Source of the DNA: Maribacter sp. ACAM166
GTDB taxonomy: Bacteria; Bacteroidota; Bacteroidia; Flavobacteriales; Flavobacteriaceae
Direction: 5' to 3'
Assembly (NCBI RefSeq): GCF_005771495.1
Contig: NZ_VAUW01000041.1
Span: 1-33,895 of the forward strand
DNA length: 33,895 bases
Position 1 is the first letter of the stretch, and every line of letters begins with the position of its first letter. Both the position numbers and the translations under genes were made by a program. A model generated the notes under the pieces. That model saw only the letters and a program-made list of their open reading frames with translations. It did not search any database and had not been told where the DNA came from. Below, piece by piece: positions 9,505 to 20,114 of the stretch.

Positions 9505-10393
9505 TACTTTAATCAATTTACAAAGAAGAAAACAAAGTGCGGGCGATTTGGCATCGGTGGTTCGTACCATGAAGGCCATGGCAACTTCTAATATTACCCA
9601 ATACGAAATGGCGGTTCATTCTTTACAGGATTATTATCGCACTATTTCCCTTGGAATACATGCCTGTTTTAAAAAGGAAGGAATTTCACTTGTATCAAAA
9701 AAGCATAATGAAAGAAAATCACTATCCGTCATTGTCATCTTTGGGTCAGATCAGGGTTTGGCTGGAAGGTTTAATGAAGCAATAAGCTTATATGCACAAA
9801 ACATACTAAAAGAAATTCATGGGGAACAAGAAATCTGGGCAGTTGGAGAAAGAGTTTATTTATTGCTTCTAGATGCAGGTTTGTCTCCTACTAGGTGCTT
9901 TAGTGTTCCCAGTTCGGTTTCTGCAATCACCCCTTTAGTGAACGAGCTATTAATTAAAAGTGAAGAATATCGAGAAAAAAACCATTTTTACAGTTTTCAT
10001 ATTTTTCACAATGCACCCTCACAAGTGCCAAATTATCTCCAAGAAGGGCAGCAGCTATTTCCTCCCAATAAGAAATGGGAAAACGAGATAACAAATATGG
10101 AATGGCCTTCGCAAAATGTTCCTCAGGTTATTGGAGGCACTGAAAGTACTTTGAGGATTCTAATTAGAGAATATCTTTTCGTTTCCTTATACAAGGCTAT
10201 TGCGGAGTCTTTGGCTTCAGAAAATGCAAGCAGACTGGAAGCAATGGGGCGTGCAGAAAAAAATATAGATGAGATGTTAGATGAATTAAAAAGAGGTTAC
10301 AACCGCCTTAGACAAAGCACTATAGATGAAGAGCTTTTTGATGTTATTGCTGGATTTGAGGCTTTAAAAAAGGATGATCGTTATACTTCGTAG
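9497..10393 (+). CDS. atpG: N-ATPase F1 subunit gamma
   Basis: Central rotor shaft, 298 residues. It has the N-terminal helix (LINLQRRKQSAGDLASVVRTM), the globular Rossmann-like middle (VIVIFGSDQGLAGRFNEA), and the C-terminal helix with the family hallmark SLASENASRLEAMGRAEKNI. It is the last gene of the operon. The 157 bp between it and the convergent SHOCT gene show no clear terminator hairpin. Confidence 0.94.
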   Translation: MSDTLINLQRRKQSAGDLASVVRTMKAMATSNITQYEMAVHSLQDYYRTISLGIHACFKKEGISLVSKKHNERKSLSVIVIFGSDQGLAGRFNEAISLYAQNILKEIHGEQEIWAVGERVYLLLLDAGLSPTRCFSVPSSVSAITPLVNELLIKSEEYREKNHFYSFHIFHNAPSQVPNYLQEGQQLFPPNKKWENEITNMEWPSQNVPQVIGGTESTLRILIREYLFVSLYKAIAESLASENASRLEAMGRAEKNIDEMLDELKRGYNRLRQSTIDEELFDVIAGFEALKKDDRYTS

Positions 10394-10550
10394 GTATATA
10401 TAAGAAACACAGCGTGAATTTATGATTATATGAATCAAATTTTTTATTAGAAACTTAAACAACGATAGACTTCAGCTAATCAAAAAAATTATCTTTCAAT
10501 AAATTACCAACGACCTGCCTTAATGGATTTTTACTTTCACTTCTTCTTAA

Positions 10551-10784
10551 TTATTTTTTTGAATCGATTGTTTCTTTCGCTTCCAAATACGCTTCTTTGG
10601 TAATATCGCCTAGGGCATATCTTTTTTTTAGAATGTCCAATGGGGTTTGACCGTCAAACGGAATATATTTGTCAGCCGCCTTTTTCCCGCCATAAGGTGA
10701 AACAAAAATCCAGATTACAACGAGAATCCAAATTATCCACCAAACAAAGTGCATTCCCCAATAATTGTCGTTATAAAAGTCCAT
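10551..10784 (-). CDS. Small membrane protein with SHOCT domain
   Basis: From the ATG at 10784 it is 77 residues: a tryptophan-rich membrane helix (MHFVWWIIWILVVIWIFVSPYG), then a polar linker, then a C-terminal SHOCT motif (TPLDILKKRYALGDITKEAY). SHOCT segments are common at the ends of small bacterial membrane proteins and probably mediate oligomerisation. The frame is open to 10838, but those upstream codons are less hydrophobic and include no better start. It lies 87 bases after dodecin on the same strand and is probably co-transcribed from the dodecin promoter. Confidence 0.78.
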   Translation of the reverse strand: MDFYNDNYWGMHFVWWIIWILVVIWIFVSPYGGKKAADKYIPFDGQTPLDILKKRYALGDITKEAYLEAKETIDSKK

Positions 10785-10871
10785 AATATCGTTTTTTAAA
10801 TGTCTTGTTAATATGCTACTCGACAATTTCCCTTCCAAGAATCCACTTCATAAATAACTTTTAAAACAGTA

Positions 10872-11075
10872 CTAATCCATAATACCAAAACATACTTTGG
10901 TGGTTACTCTATATTCAACAAGCTCATTTTTTTCAACTGTTGCCTGCATATCTTTTACATAAACAGATTTAATATTTTTTACAGTTTTAGAGGCTTCTGT
11001 AACCACATTTTTAACTGCGTCATCAAAACTTACTGTTGAGTTTCCTAGCACTTCTATCACTTTTAATACAGACAT
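10872..11075 (-). CDS. Dodecin family flavin-binding protein
   Basis: A 67-residue protein matching dodecin, a small alpha-beta protein forming hollow dodecamers that store or sequester flavins and protect against their photochemistry. Typical features are the start SVLKVIEVLGNSTVSFDDAV, the helix NVVTEASKTVKNI, the strand SVYVKDMQATVE and the final strand VTTKVCFGI. Its own palindrome promoter lies about 25 bases upstream of the ATG by predicted start, back to back with that of the glucan synthase. Confidence 0.9.
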   Translation of the reverse strand: MSVLKVIEVLGNSTVSFDDAVKNVVTEASKTVKNIKSVYVKDMQATVEKNELVEYRVTTKVCFGIMD

Positions 11076-11105
11076 AGTTTAATTTATTTAATTATTAATA
11101 AGATT

Positions 11106-11148
11106 CAAAAATAGAGGTACTACAAACCATATTAAATGACCTAGGTCA
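11106..11148 (-). promoter_or_regulatory. Palindrome-controlled dodecin promoter
   Basis: Perfect operator TGACCTAGGTCA at 11137-11148. On the minus strand a -7 box TATTTTTG, a full TAnnTTTG match, begins at 11113, 29.5 bp from the operator centre. The predicted start is near 11100. It faces away from the glucan-synthase promoter; the two operators are 36 bp apart centre to centre. Confidence 0.82.
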
Positions 11149-11172
11149 GTAATCAAAATAATAACACAATAC

Positions 11173-11215
11173 TGACCTGCGTCATTTTACAAAACTTGTG
11201 ATAGAATTACTTTTG
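11173..11215 (+). promoter_or_regulatory. Palindrome-controlled glucan synthase promoter
   Basis: Operator TGACCTGCGTCA at 11173-11184, with two central bases differing from the perfect form. A -7 box TACTTTTG, an exact TAnnTTTG match, begins at 11208, again 29.5 bp from the centre. The predicted start is near 11221, leaving a leader of about 200 bases before the ATG at 11421. Confidence 0.8.
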
Positions 11216-11420
11216 AAATAGTATAAACTAAAAGATTGGTACAACATCCATTATGCATCATTGGTGAATTGCCACGCTAAAGCTTTTAGAAAGAATAATA
11301 TCAATACCTACTAAGGAAATGTTTAGCAGTATAACACCTGCACCTTCCAAACCCATTTAAAGGTTGCTAGGAAATATTATTATCATTTATTTTTATTCAG
11401 CAAATCATTACAATTTGAAT

Positions 11421-14400
11421 ATGAAGGTAAAAAACACTACAGTTTTCGAAATGCTATCTCGAATGCGTGACTATTTTCAAAAGGGCAATTCCTTTTCTAA
11501 TACGACCGTAGCAGATCCTATACGCTCAGAATTGTACACTTTAAATCAAATGAAAACCCATGCGGTTATAGTCGCGCGATCTCATATAGTACTTGAAGGC
11601 AAACGTAAGGATAAGCTTTTAAAAAGATTAGATGACAATCATAAAATTTTGGTGGAAGTACGAAACCTACTAGTGGAAAGTATCCAATCTGGTCAGGCTA
11701 TAACACCTGCAGCAGAATGGTTGTTGGACAATTTTTATTTAATTGAAGAACAAATTGTAACGGCTAAAAAACACTTACCAAAAAAATATAGTGAAGGCTT
11801 GCCTTATCTGTCAAATGGTAACTCTAACGGTATGCCTCGCGTTTATGACATCGCTCTTGAGATAATAGCACATAGTGATGGTCGCGTTGACTTATATGGC
11901 TTAACTGCTTGTATGTTAGCCTATCAATCAGAAAAAATTCTAACACTTGGAGAATTATGGGCTATTCCCATCATGATGAAACTCGCTGTCATTGAAAACC
12001 TTAGAAGGATCGCTGAAAAAACAGCACTTGATATGATTGACAATAACATAGCAGATTATTGGAGCGATCAAATGATAGAAACAATAAAAAAAGAACCTGC
12101 TGATCTGGTGTTGACTATCGCAAATATGGCCGGATCCAAGCCTATTTTAAATAGTCCGTTTGTAGCAAGATTCACTCGTAAATTACAGGGAAAAGGCCCT
12201 GTCTTTAATTTACCGTTAGACTGGTTGGAGCAACAATTATCTAAGGAGGGTATAGCTGGCACTGACCTAGTGAGGGAAGAAAACCAAAAACAGGCTGCAG
12301 ATCAAGTGTCGGTTAAAAACAGCATTGGCACACTACGATTTATAGGTTCTACTGACTGGCGCAAATTCGTAGAAGCCTCAAGTATAGTTGAGCGCGTATT
12401 ACGAAGAGATATAACAGGTACGTATCCTAAATTAGATTTTGCAACACGGGACAGATACAGGCATGTAATTGAGACCATTGCAGCTTACAGCCCACATTCT
12501 GAGACTGAGATTGCAGAGAAAACTATTGAATTAACAAAAAAATATGATCTAGAGGATGAAGCTCATTACAGAAAACAACATGTAGGATATTACCTTATAG
12601 GTAAAGGCTTTAACCAATTAAAGGAAGCTTCACAGATGCGTTTTAATATAAGACAGAGTCTGACCAGTTTCATAAAAAAAGAACCGGTTTTTATTTACAT
12701 TTCTTTCATCACCATTCTTACCTTGACCATTGCTTTCGGGATGTTTTCCGTAGCTTTTAAGTATGGAGATTTTAACTGGCAATTTCTTATACTGGTAGTT
12801 CTGTTATGTATAGCAGGTGCAGCTCATTTGTCTATTTCTTTCTCTAACTGGCTAGTAACTATTTGGATAAAACCCAAAATTTTACCTAGACTGGATTTTT
12901 CAAAAGGCATCCCAATTAAATACCGAACGCTTGTTACCATACCAACAATGCTTTCGAGCGAAAATGACATTGAAGAGAATGTGGAAACCCTTGAAATTCA
13001 CTTTTTAGCAAATCGGGGAAAAAATTTACATTTTAGTTTATTAACCGATTTTACGGATGCAGATTCAGAAACAAAACCGAATGACCTTTCCTTGCTTGAT
13101 TTAATGAGTGAAAGAATTCAACAATTAAACAAGAAACACAATCAATCTGGACAGCCTGATATCTTTTACCTTTTTCATCGACCAAGAAAATGGAATCCAG
13201 AAGAAGGTAAATGGATGGGATATGAACGAAAAAGAGGGAAACTATCTGCCTTAAATACACTGCTAAGAGATGATGATAAAAAGAATTTTAGCCGAATTGT
13301 TGGAGACTTCGGAGTTCTAAAAAATATAAAATATATAATCACTCTAGATTCAGATACTCAACTGCCAAGGGAAGCAGCTTGGAAATTAATAGCTACCATG
13401 GCACATCCCTTAAACTGGGCAGTATATGATGAAATAAAAAATAGGGTGGTGCAAGGTTATGGAATTTTACAACCAAGAGTAGCCTCAGATTTTCCTAAAA
13501 ACAAAACTTCACTTTATTTGCGTTTGCAAGGGGATATGAAAGGCATAGACCCTTACACCCGAGCATCTTCTGATGTCTATCAAGATATTTTTGAAGAAGG
13601 CTCGTTTATAGGGAAAGGTATCTATGATGTGGATATATTTGAAAAAGTTTTGGGCAATCGTTTCCCTGAAAACCGTATCCTAAGCCATGATCTCTTAGAG
13701 GGGTGTTATATTCGCTCTGGTTTACTAAGCGATGTTGTATTATATGAAAACAATCCTTCGAATTATGAATCGGATATAAAACGCCAGCATCGCTGGATAA
13801 GGGGAGATTGGCAAATAGCTGCGTGGCTATTGCCATTTGCAAGAAATAAATATGGGAATAGAGTCCGCAACAAACTTTCTCTCTTATCCCGATGGAAAAT
13901 TATTGACAATCTGCGCAGAAGCTTGTTGCCCATTTCTCTTTTATCAATATTTATCTTTGGCTGGTCCGTTTTACCCAAACCTTGGTTTTGGACCCTTGCC
14001 GTTACCATTATTATTTTACTACCAGTAATGGCGGCGGCATTTTTAAAACTGATTCGCCCTCCAGATGATTTAGATTTTAATGCCCATATTTCTGAAGTAG
14101 GTAGTTCTGTCAAGGAAGTGTTATTGCGTTTTGTCTTTGGAATAGCTGTATTACCATATGAAACTTACCGTTTTACAGATGCTATCATTAGAACCACCTG
14201 GAGAATGCTGGTAAGTAATAAAAAACTTTTGGAATGGACGCCGTCTACCGATGCTTTCCGTCAATCAAAAAACAGTATTTGGAGCATTTACCTAAGGATG
14301 TGGATAGGTCCTGTATTGGCTTTTCTTTGTCTTTTATTATTTGTATTCTCGAATTCACCCGCATTTTTTACCTCTATTCCTATTCTTATTTTATGGTTTG

Positions 14401-17400
14401 TTTCACCCTATATTACCTGGAGGTTAAGTAGAACAGAAAAAGAAGAATCGCTCGACCTTACCCTGACACAAAAGGATTTTCTTCATAAATCGGCCAGAAA
14501 AACATGGAGCTTCTTTGTACAGTTTGTGAATGAAGGAGAAAACTGGCTTCCACCTGATAATTTCCAACAGCACCCAAATCCGGTAATCGCCCACCGTACA
14601 TCGCCTACTAATATCGGCCTCTCTTTATTGGCGAACCTTACAGCGTATGATTTTGGCTATATTACCATGAAAGAAATGCTTTTGAGAACTAGTAATACGC
14701 TCAAAACATTACATAAAATGGAACGCTATAAGGGGCATTTTTACAATTGGTATGATACCCGAGACCTATCAATCTTAACACCAGCCTATGTATCTACAGT
14801 AGATAGCGGAAACTTGGTGGGGCATCTCCTTATTTTGCGACAAGGCATATTAGCGTTCAAATCTAATCCCATTTTCAATGCTGAAAGCTATAATGGTCTT
14901 CACTCCACCATAGGGATCATACAAGATTTGCTGAAAGACGAAAAAGATGAGCGCATAGAAAGCATAGAGCGTGTGCTGATTATGGCCAATAGTGACCGAC
15001 ACAATTCCTTGTCAGTAATTAAAAGAAATATGGACAATATTTTGGCTTTCAGCGACCTAATAAAAGGATTTGATGAACATACAGAAACCGGAAAATGGAT
15101 GCTTAAATTAAAGCATCAAGTTCAAAACATTAGTGAAGATTTATACAGACAAATTCCCTGGCTGAATCTATTACCCATTCCCGAATCATTTACCAATCTA
15201 TCAACATTAGATTTTAATCATTCTCTTCTCTCCCTACGGGAAACAAATATTGAGTTGAGACAGCAGATTGATTTAAACAAAAAAGAAGTAATTGATAAAA
15301 ATGAGCTTAAATGGCTTGTAAAAGTTGAAACTGCCATAAAAAGCAGAACCGATCTTATTTCAGAAGAACTCAACTATTTAGAGGAATTAGGGGAACAATT
15401 AGAGCAATTGACTATTGTGGATTATGATTTTTTACTGGACAAATACACTAATCATCTTTCGATAGGTTATAACGTGGATGAGTTGAGAAGGGATGATAGC
15501 TTTTATGATATGCTTGCTTCTGAAGCTAGGATGGTTGTTTTTGTAGGTATTGCACAAGGAAGGTTACCTCAAGAAAGCTGGTTCTCTTTAGGTCGTTTAC
15601 TTACCGATTCGAAAGATGGACCTGTTCTACTATCATGGAGTGGTTCGATGTTTGAGTATCTGATGCCACAATTGGTAATGCCAACTTATGAAAATACGTT
15701 ATTGCATGCTACTAACATTGCGATGGTAAAACGGCAAATAGCATATGCAGAAAAACGCGATGTACTTTGGGGCATTTCAGAATCTGGTTACAATAGTGTG
15801 GATGCCAGTCTCAATTATCAATATCAAGCTTTCGGGGTACCAGGATTAGGATTAAAACGTGGATTAGAGGCTGACTTAGTTATAGCACCTTACGCTAGTA
15901 TGCTGGCTTTAATGGTAGCACCAAAAAAAGCAACATCTAATTTAATACGTTTATCAGAAGAAGGGTTTGAGGGAGAATTTGGCTTTTTCGAAGCCATTGA
16001 TTATACCAAAACGCGAGTACCTCGTGGTAAAAACCATGTACTCATCAACTCCTTTATGGCGCATCACCAAGGGATGGGTTTTTTATCCTTTGCTTATGTT
16101 TTATTAAACAAGCCCATGCAAAATCGATTTGCCGCTGAATTGCGGTTTCAAGCGACCCTTTTACTATTGCAGGAGCGTATTCCAAAGAAATTCATTTTTT
16201 ATGCACACACCGCTGATGTTACTGATATACATACTACTGAAACAGATGAACAACTAAGAATTATAAATACTCCAAATACGCACATACCTGAATTACAACT
16301 CCTTAGTAATGGAAATTATCATGTAATGGTAACCAATTCGGGAGGAGGATATAGTCGCTGGAAAAATTTAGCTGTAACCAGATGGCGGGAAGACGTAGTA
16401 AAGGATAATTATGGAATCTTTTGTTATATAAAAGATGTCAATAGTGGTAATTTTTGGTCTAATACCTACCATCCCACCCTGAAGCCTTCCAAAAATTATG
16501 AGGCTATATTTTCGCTGGGAACAATCGAGTTTTGCAGACGAGATTTTGGTTTTGAAACCACTACCCAAATTGTGGTTTCACCTGAAGACGATGTAGAAAT
16601 TAGAAAAATCAAAATTACCAACCGGTCAGAAGTTTCAAAAGTTATAGAAGTTACCAGTTATACAGAGCTTGTTCTGGCAACCCAAGCTTCTGACGAAGCA
16701 CATCCCGCATTTAGTAACCTTTTTGTTCAAACAGAGATACAGCCAGAATACAACGCTATATTTGGTACAAGAAGACCCAGATCAAAAGATGAATTGCCTC
16801 CCCATTTTTTCCATTTAATGAATTCCTATGGAGCGCAAGTGGAAGAGGTTTCATTTGAAACAGATCGGATGCAATTTATTGGCAGGGGAAGAACCTTAGA
16901 AAACCCCAAGGCATTAGATGCTGGGAGGTTAGCTGGTAATCAGGGGGCAGTTTTAGATCCCGTAATGTCTACCAAATACTGTATCATCATTAAGCCAAAT
17001 AGCACTGCAACTATTGATTTAATATATGGTATTTCTGATAGTCGGGCAGCGAGTGAAGCACTGATGCATAAATACAGAGATGAGAATCTTAAAAAGCGCG
17101 CTCTAGATCTTTCTTGGACGCATAGTCAGGTATTGTTAAAACAACTCAACGCAACGGAAGCAGACGCACAATTATTTGGAAAGTTAGCTGCATCAGTTAT
17201 TTATTCAAATCCTGCATTGCGCGCTAATGAAGCAGTGATTAAAAGCAATTTCAGAGGCCAGTCCGAACTTTGGAGTCATTCCGTTTCGGGCGACCTTCCT
17301 ATTGTATTGTTACAAATTTTCAAGTTAGATAATCTAGATTTAGTTGCGCAAATGATTAAGGCGCATGGATATTGGCAATTAAAAGGATTAACAGTAGATC

Positions 17401-20114
17401 TAGTAATTTGGAATGAAGGTCACGGCTCATACCGGCATGAATTACAGGATCAGATATTAGGAATGATTTCTGTCGTTAATACATTAACTAGTCACGTGCT
17501 TGGGAAAATATACGTAAAATCAACCGATCAAATTTCCTCGGAGGATCGCATCTTGTTTGAAAGTGTTGCCAAAATAATAATCACCGACACAAAAGGCTCC
17601 TTATCGGAGCAAATATCAGGGCGTTATAGAACAAAAGTTTCATCCCAAGTATTAGAAGTTACATCCATATCTTCTTCAGATATAGCTATAGAGAATGTGA
17701 TGATGCCATCAAACCTTAAATACTATAATGGTACAGGAGGTTTTACGGCAGATGGAAAAGAATATAAGATACTAACTAATAATGAAGCAACTACTCCAGC
17801 ACCTTGGGTGAACATCATTGCAAATCCTATAATCGGAACAGTCGTTTCAGAAACTGGCTCATCCTATACCTGGGCAGTAAATGCGCATGAATATCGCATT
17901 ACGCCATGGCATAATGATCCAGTGATGGACAGGAGTGGTGAAGCTTTTTATCTGCGTGATGAAGAAAATGGGTTGTTTTGGTCACCCGCACCTTTTCCCG
18001 TAAAAGGTGAAACGAATTATGTCACTACGCATGGCTTTGGTTATACAGGTTATGAACATATAGAGAACGGCATATCTTCTGAAATGACAGTTTTTGTAGA
18101 CCAAGAAGCACCAATAAAATTTGTAGTACTTAAAATAAAAAATAAAACAGAACGGTTACGAAAATTGTCCTGTACTGGATATCTGGAAATTATTTTAGGC
18201 AATGTCCGATATAAAACCAATATGCATGTACTTTCAGAAAATGATACCCAAAATGGAGTCTTGCTCTTTCGTAACAGATACAATGATGCCTTCGCCAGTC
18301 GGGTGGCATTTTTTAAAATGATTGGGACGAGCGAGTATAGCTATACCACTGACCGGTCTAAGTTTATTGGCAGAAATAGAAGTCTTTCAAATCCCCAAGT
18401 TATGTACCGCCTAGATTTGAAAGGAAGAATTGGTGCTGGGCATGACACTTGCGCTGGTTTGCAAGGGAAATTTTCTTTGTTGGCAGGAGAAGAACGGGAG
18501 ATTGCTTTTCTGATTGGTAGTGGTGAAGATACCGCCTCAGCTGTTAAACTCACTCAGACCTTTTCAGAGCTGAATACAATTATTCAATCTTTTAATCAAG
18601 TAAGGAAATATTGGAATGAGATAGTAAGTACAGTGCAGGTTAAGACGCCAGATGAGTCATTAAATCTTTTGGCCAATGGATGGCTTACCTATCAAACTAT
18701 AGCTTCCAGATTGTTCGCCCGAAGTGGATTCTATCAATCTGGTGGCGCCTTTGGTTTTAGAGACCAAATTCAGGATGTTCTGTCATTATTGCACAATAAA
18801 CCTGAATTTGCCCGAGAACAAATACTTATAAATGCTTCCCGCCAGTTTAAAGAAGGTGATGTTCAGCATTGGTGGCATCCACCAGAAGGAAGGGGTGTAC
18901 GTACTAAGTGTTCTGATGATCTTTTATGGCTCCCATTTGTGGTATATAGATATTTGAATGCTACTGGTGACTTGGAGATACTGAAAGAGCAAACTAGATT
19001 TTTAGAATCAAGACTTTTAAATGAAGGAGAAGAGTCCCTGTATGATTTACCAATGATTGGAAGTTCAAGTGCTAATCTTTACCACCATTGTCGTCTAGCC
19101 CTCAAGCATAGTCTTCGTTTTGGAGAACACGGTTTACCGTTAATGGGTTCAGGAGACTGGAATGACGGAATGGATCAGGTAGGAAATGAAGGCAAAGGAG
19201 AAAGCGTTTGGCTGGCATTTTTCCTTTTTGATATTCTTTCCAATTTTGAGAAAGTAGCTATCAATTATGGTGATACCGAATTTGCAACCACCTGTAAAGA
19301 AGAGGCGCTTCAATTACAGTCCAATATTGAGAATTCTGCTTGGGATGGTGAATGGTATAAGCGTGCCTGGTTCGATGACGGAACACCTCTGGGTTCTAAA
19401 GTAAATGAAGAATGCCGTATTGATGCCATTTCCCAAAGTTGGTCTGTCTTGACAAATGCTGCGCCAGAAGAAAGAAGAAATAGCGCCATGGATTCCTTAA
19501 ATAAACACTTGGTTAAGAGAGACATAAAGATTATTCAACTTCTTAATCCACCGTTTGATAAATCTGATATGAATCCAGGATATATTAAAGGTTATGTACC
19601 TGGTGTAAGGGAAAATGGTGGGCAATATTCCCATGCAGCCATCTGGACTCTCATGGCTTTTGCAGCCCTTGGCGACCGCAAGACAGCCTACGAACTCTTT
19701 AGTATGATACAACCCATTAATCATGCCTTAAATCCAGAGGATGTAGAAATTTATAAAGTAGAGCCTTATGTTATGGCTGCAGATGTTTACGCCAATGAAA
19801 CGCATCGTGGTCGTGGCGGATGGACTTGGTATACAGGTTCCTCAGGTTGGATGAATCAATTCATCATTGGTTCACTTCTTGGCATGGAAATCCTTGTGGA
19901 CAAACTTAAATTTACACCCTGCTATCCTGAAGAATGGCCTTCAGTTACCATCACGTATCGTTACGGAACATCCACTTATAATATTATTATATATCAGGAA
20001 AGGGATATTGAGAATTCGTGGTGGAAAATGCAAAATGAACAGGGGAAAGGAACTATTTTTCCTTTAAAAGATGATGGTATGCTTCATAAGGTTGAGGTTC
20101 ATGTTCTTATCTAA
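11421..20114 (+). CDS. ndvB: Cyclic beta-1,2-glucan synthase, NdvB/ChvB type
   Basis: A giant membrane enzyme of 2897 residues, the size of rhizobial and Brucella NdvB/ChvB/Cgs, which make periplasmic cyclic beta-1,2-glucan from UDP-glucose. Layout: N-terminal cytosolic region (1-420); paired membrane helices (about 425-485); a GT84 glycosyltransferase with D643-S-D645 (DSDTQLP) and RQHRW at 788-792; more helices (about 835-1010); a glycoamylase-like domain with SESGYNSVDASLNYQYQAFG near 1450; two beta-sandwich/GH94-like C-terminal domains with GFRDQIQDVL and the acid D2582 in GDWNDGMD. The GH94 part sets chain length in known enzymes. The open frame extends to a TTG at 11364, but ATG 11421 gives the natural start. 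Such glucans buffer osmotic stress. It is apparently complete, and separately promoted from its neighbours. Confidence 0.93.
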   Translation: MKVKNTTVFEMLSRMRDYFQKGNSFSNTTVADPIRSELYTLNQMKTHAVIVARSHIVLEGKRKDKLLKRLDDNHKILVEVRNLLVESIQSGQAITPAAEWLLDNFYLIEEQIVTAKKHLPKKYSEGLPYLSNGNSNGMPRVYDIALEIIAHSDGRVDLYGLTACMLAYQSEKILTLGELWAIPIMMKLAVIENLRRIAEKTALDMIDNNIADYWSDQMIETIKKEPADLVLTIANMAGSKPILNSPFVARFTRKLQGKGPVFNLPLDWLEQQLSKEGIAGTDLVREENQKQAADQVSVKNSIGTLRFIGSTDWRKFVEASSIVERVLRRDITGTYPKLDFATRDRYRHVIETIAAYSPHSETEIAEKTIELTKKYDLEDEAHYRKQHVGYYLIGKGFNQLKEASQMRFNIRQSLTSFIKKEPVFIYISFITILTLTIAFGMFSVAFKYGDFNWQFLILVVLLCIAGAAHLSISFSNWLVTIWIKPKILPRLDFSKGIPIKYRTLVTIPTMLSSENDIEENVETLEIHFLANRGKNLHFSLLTDFTDADSETKPNDLSLLDLMSERIQQLNKKHNQSGQPDIFYLFHRPRKWNPEEGKWMGYERKRGKLSALNTLLRDDDKKNFSRIVGDFGVLKNIKYIITLDSDTQLPREAAWKLIATMAHPLNWAVYDEIKNRVVQGYGILQPRVASDFPKNKTSLYLRLQGDMKGIDPYTRASSDVYQDIFEEGSFIGKGIYDVDIFEKVLGNRFPENRILSHDLLEGCYIRSGLLSDVVLYENNPSNYESDIKRQHRWIRGDWQIAAWLLPFARNKYGNRVRNKLSLLSRWKIIDNLRRSLLPISLLSIFIFGWSVLPKPWFWTLAVTIIILLPVMAAAFLKLIRPPDDLDFNAHISEVGSSVKEVLLRFVFGIAVLPYETYRFTDAIIRTTWRMLVSNKKLLEWTPSTDAFRQSKNSIWSIYLRMWIGPVLAFLCLLLFVFSNSPAFFTSIPILILWFVSPYITWRLSRTEKEESLDLTLTQKDFLHKSARKTWSFFVQFVNEGENWLPPDNFQQHPNPVIAHRTSPTNIGLSLLANLTAYDFGYITMKEMLLRTSNTLKTLHKMERYKGHFYNWYDTRDLSILTPAYVSTVDSGNLVGHLLILRQGILAFKSNPIFNAESYNGLHSTIGIIQDLLKDEKDERIESIERVLIMANSDRHNSLSVIKRNMDNILAFSDLIKGFDEHTETGKWMLKLKHQVQNISEDLYRQIPWLNLLPIPESFTNLSTLDFNHSLLSLRETNIELRQQIDLNKKEVIDKNELKWLVKVETAIKSRTDLISEELNYLEELGEQLEQLTIVDYDFLLDKYTNHLSIGYNVDELRRDDSFYDMLASEARMVVFVGIAQGRLPQESWFSLGRLLTDSKDGPVLLSWSGSMFEYLMPQLVMPTYENTLLHATNIAMVKRQIAYAEKRDVLWGISESGYNSVDASLNYQYQAFGVPGLGLKRGLEADLVIAPYASMLALMVAPKKATSNLIRLSEEGFEGEFGFFEAIDYTKTRVPRGKNHVLINSFMAHHQGMGFLSFAYVLLNKPMQNRFAAELRFQATLLLLQERIPKKFIFYAHTADVTDIHTTETDEQLRIINTPNTHIPELQLLSNGNYHVMVTNSGGGYSRWKNLAVTRWREDVVKDNYGIFCYIKDVNSGNFWSNTYHPTLKPSKNYEAIFSLGTIEFCRRDFGFETTTQIVVSPEDDVEIRKIKITNRSEVSKVIEVTSYTELVLATQASDEAHPAFSNLFVQTEIQPEYNAIFGTRRPRSKDELPPHFFHLMNSYGAQVEEVSFETDRMQFIGRGRTLENPKALDAGRLAGNQGAVLDPVMSTKYCIIIKPNSTATIDLIYGISDSRAASEALMHKYRDENLKKRALDLSWTHSQVLLKQLNATEADAQLFGKLAASVIYSNPALRANEAVIKSNFRGQSELWSHSVSGDLPIVLLQIFKLDNLDLVAQMIKAHGYWQLKGLTVDLVIWNEGHGSYRHELQDQILGMISVVNTLTSHVLGKIYVKSTDQISSEDRILFESVAKIIITDTKGSLSEQISGRYRTKVSSQVLEVTSISSSDIAIENVMMPSNLKYYNGTGGFTADGKEYKILTNNEATTPAPWVNIIANPIIGTVVSETGSSYTWAVNAHEYRITPWHNDPVMDRSGEAFYLRDEENGLFWSPAPFPVKGETNYVTTHGFGYTGYEHIENGISSEMTVFVDQEAPIKFVVLKIKNKTERLRKLSCTGYLEIILGNVRYKTNMHVLSENDTQNGVLLFRNRYNDAFASRVAFFKMIGTSEYSYTTDRSKFIGRNRSLSNPQVMYRLDLKGRIGAGHDTCAGLQGKFSLLAGEEREIAFLIGSGEDTASAVKLTQTFSELNTIIQSFNQVRKYWNEIVSTVQVKTPDESLNLLANGWLTYQTIASRLFARSGFYQSGGAFGFRDQIQDVLSLLHNKPEFAREQILINASRQFKEGDVQHWWHPPEGRGVRTKCSDDLLWLPFVVYRYLNATGDLEILKEQTRFLESRLLNEGEESLYDLPMIGSSSANLYHHCRLALKHSLRFGEHGLPLMGSGDWNDGMDQVGNEGKGESVWLAFFLFDILSNFEKVAINYGDTEFATTCKEEALQLQSNIENSAWDGEWYKRAWFDDGTPLGSKVNEECRIDAISQSWSVLTNAAPEERRNSAMDSLNKHLVKRDIKIIQLLNPPFDKSDMNPGYIKGYVPGVRENGGQYSHAAIWTLMAFAALGDRKTAYELFSMIQPINHALNPEDVEIYKVEPYVMAADVYANETHRGRGGWTWYTGSSGWMNQFIIGSLLGMEILVDKLKFTPCYPEEWPSVTITYRYGTSTYNIIIYQERDIENSWWKMQNEQGKGTIFPLKDDGMLHKVEVHVLI

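Noticed and set aside
12262..12276. ACTGACCTAGTGAGG inside the glucan synthase resembles the operator
   Set aside because: Only one half-site matches and it lies in coding sequence with no promoter box at the fixed distance.
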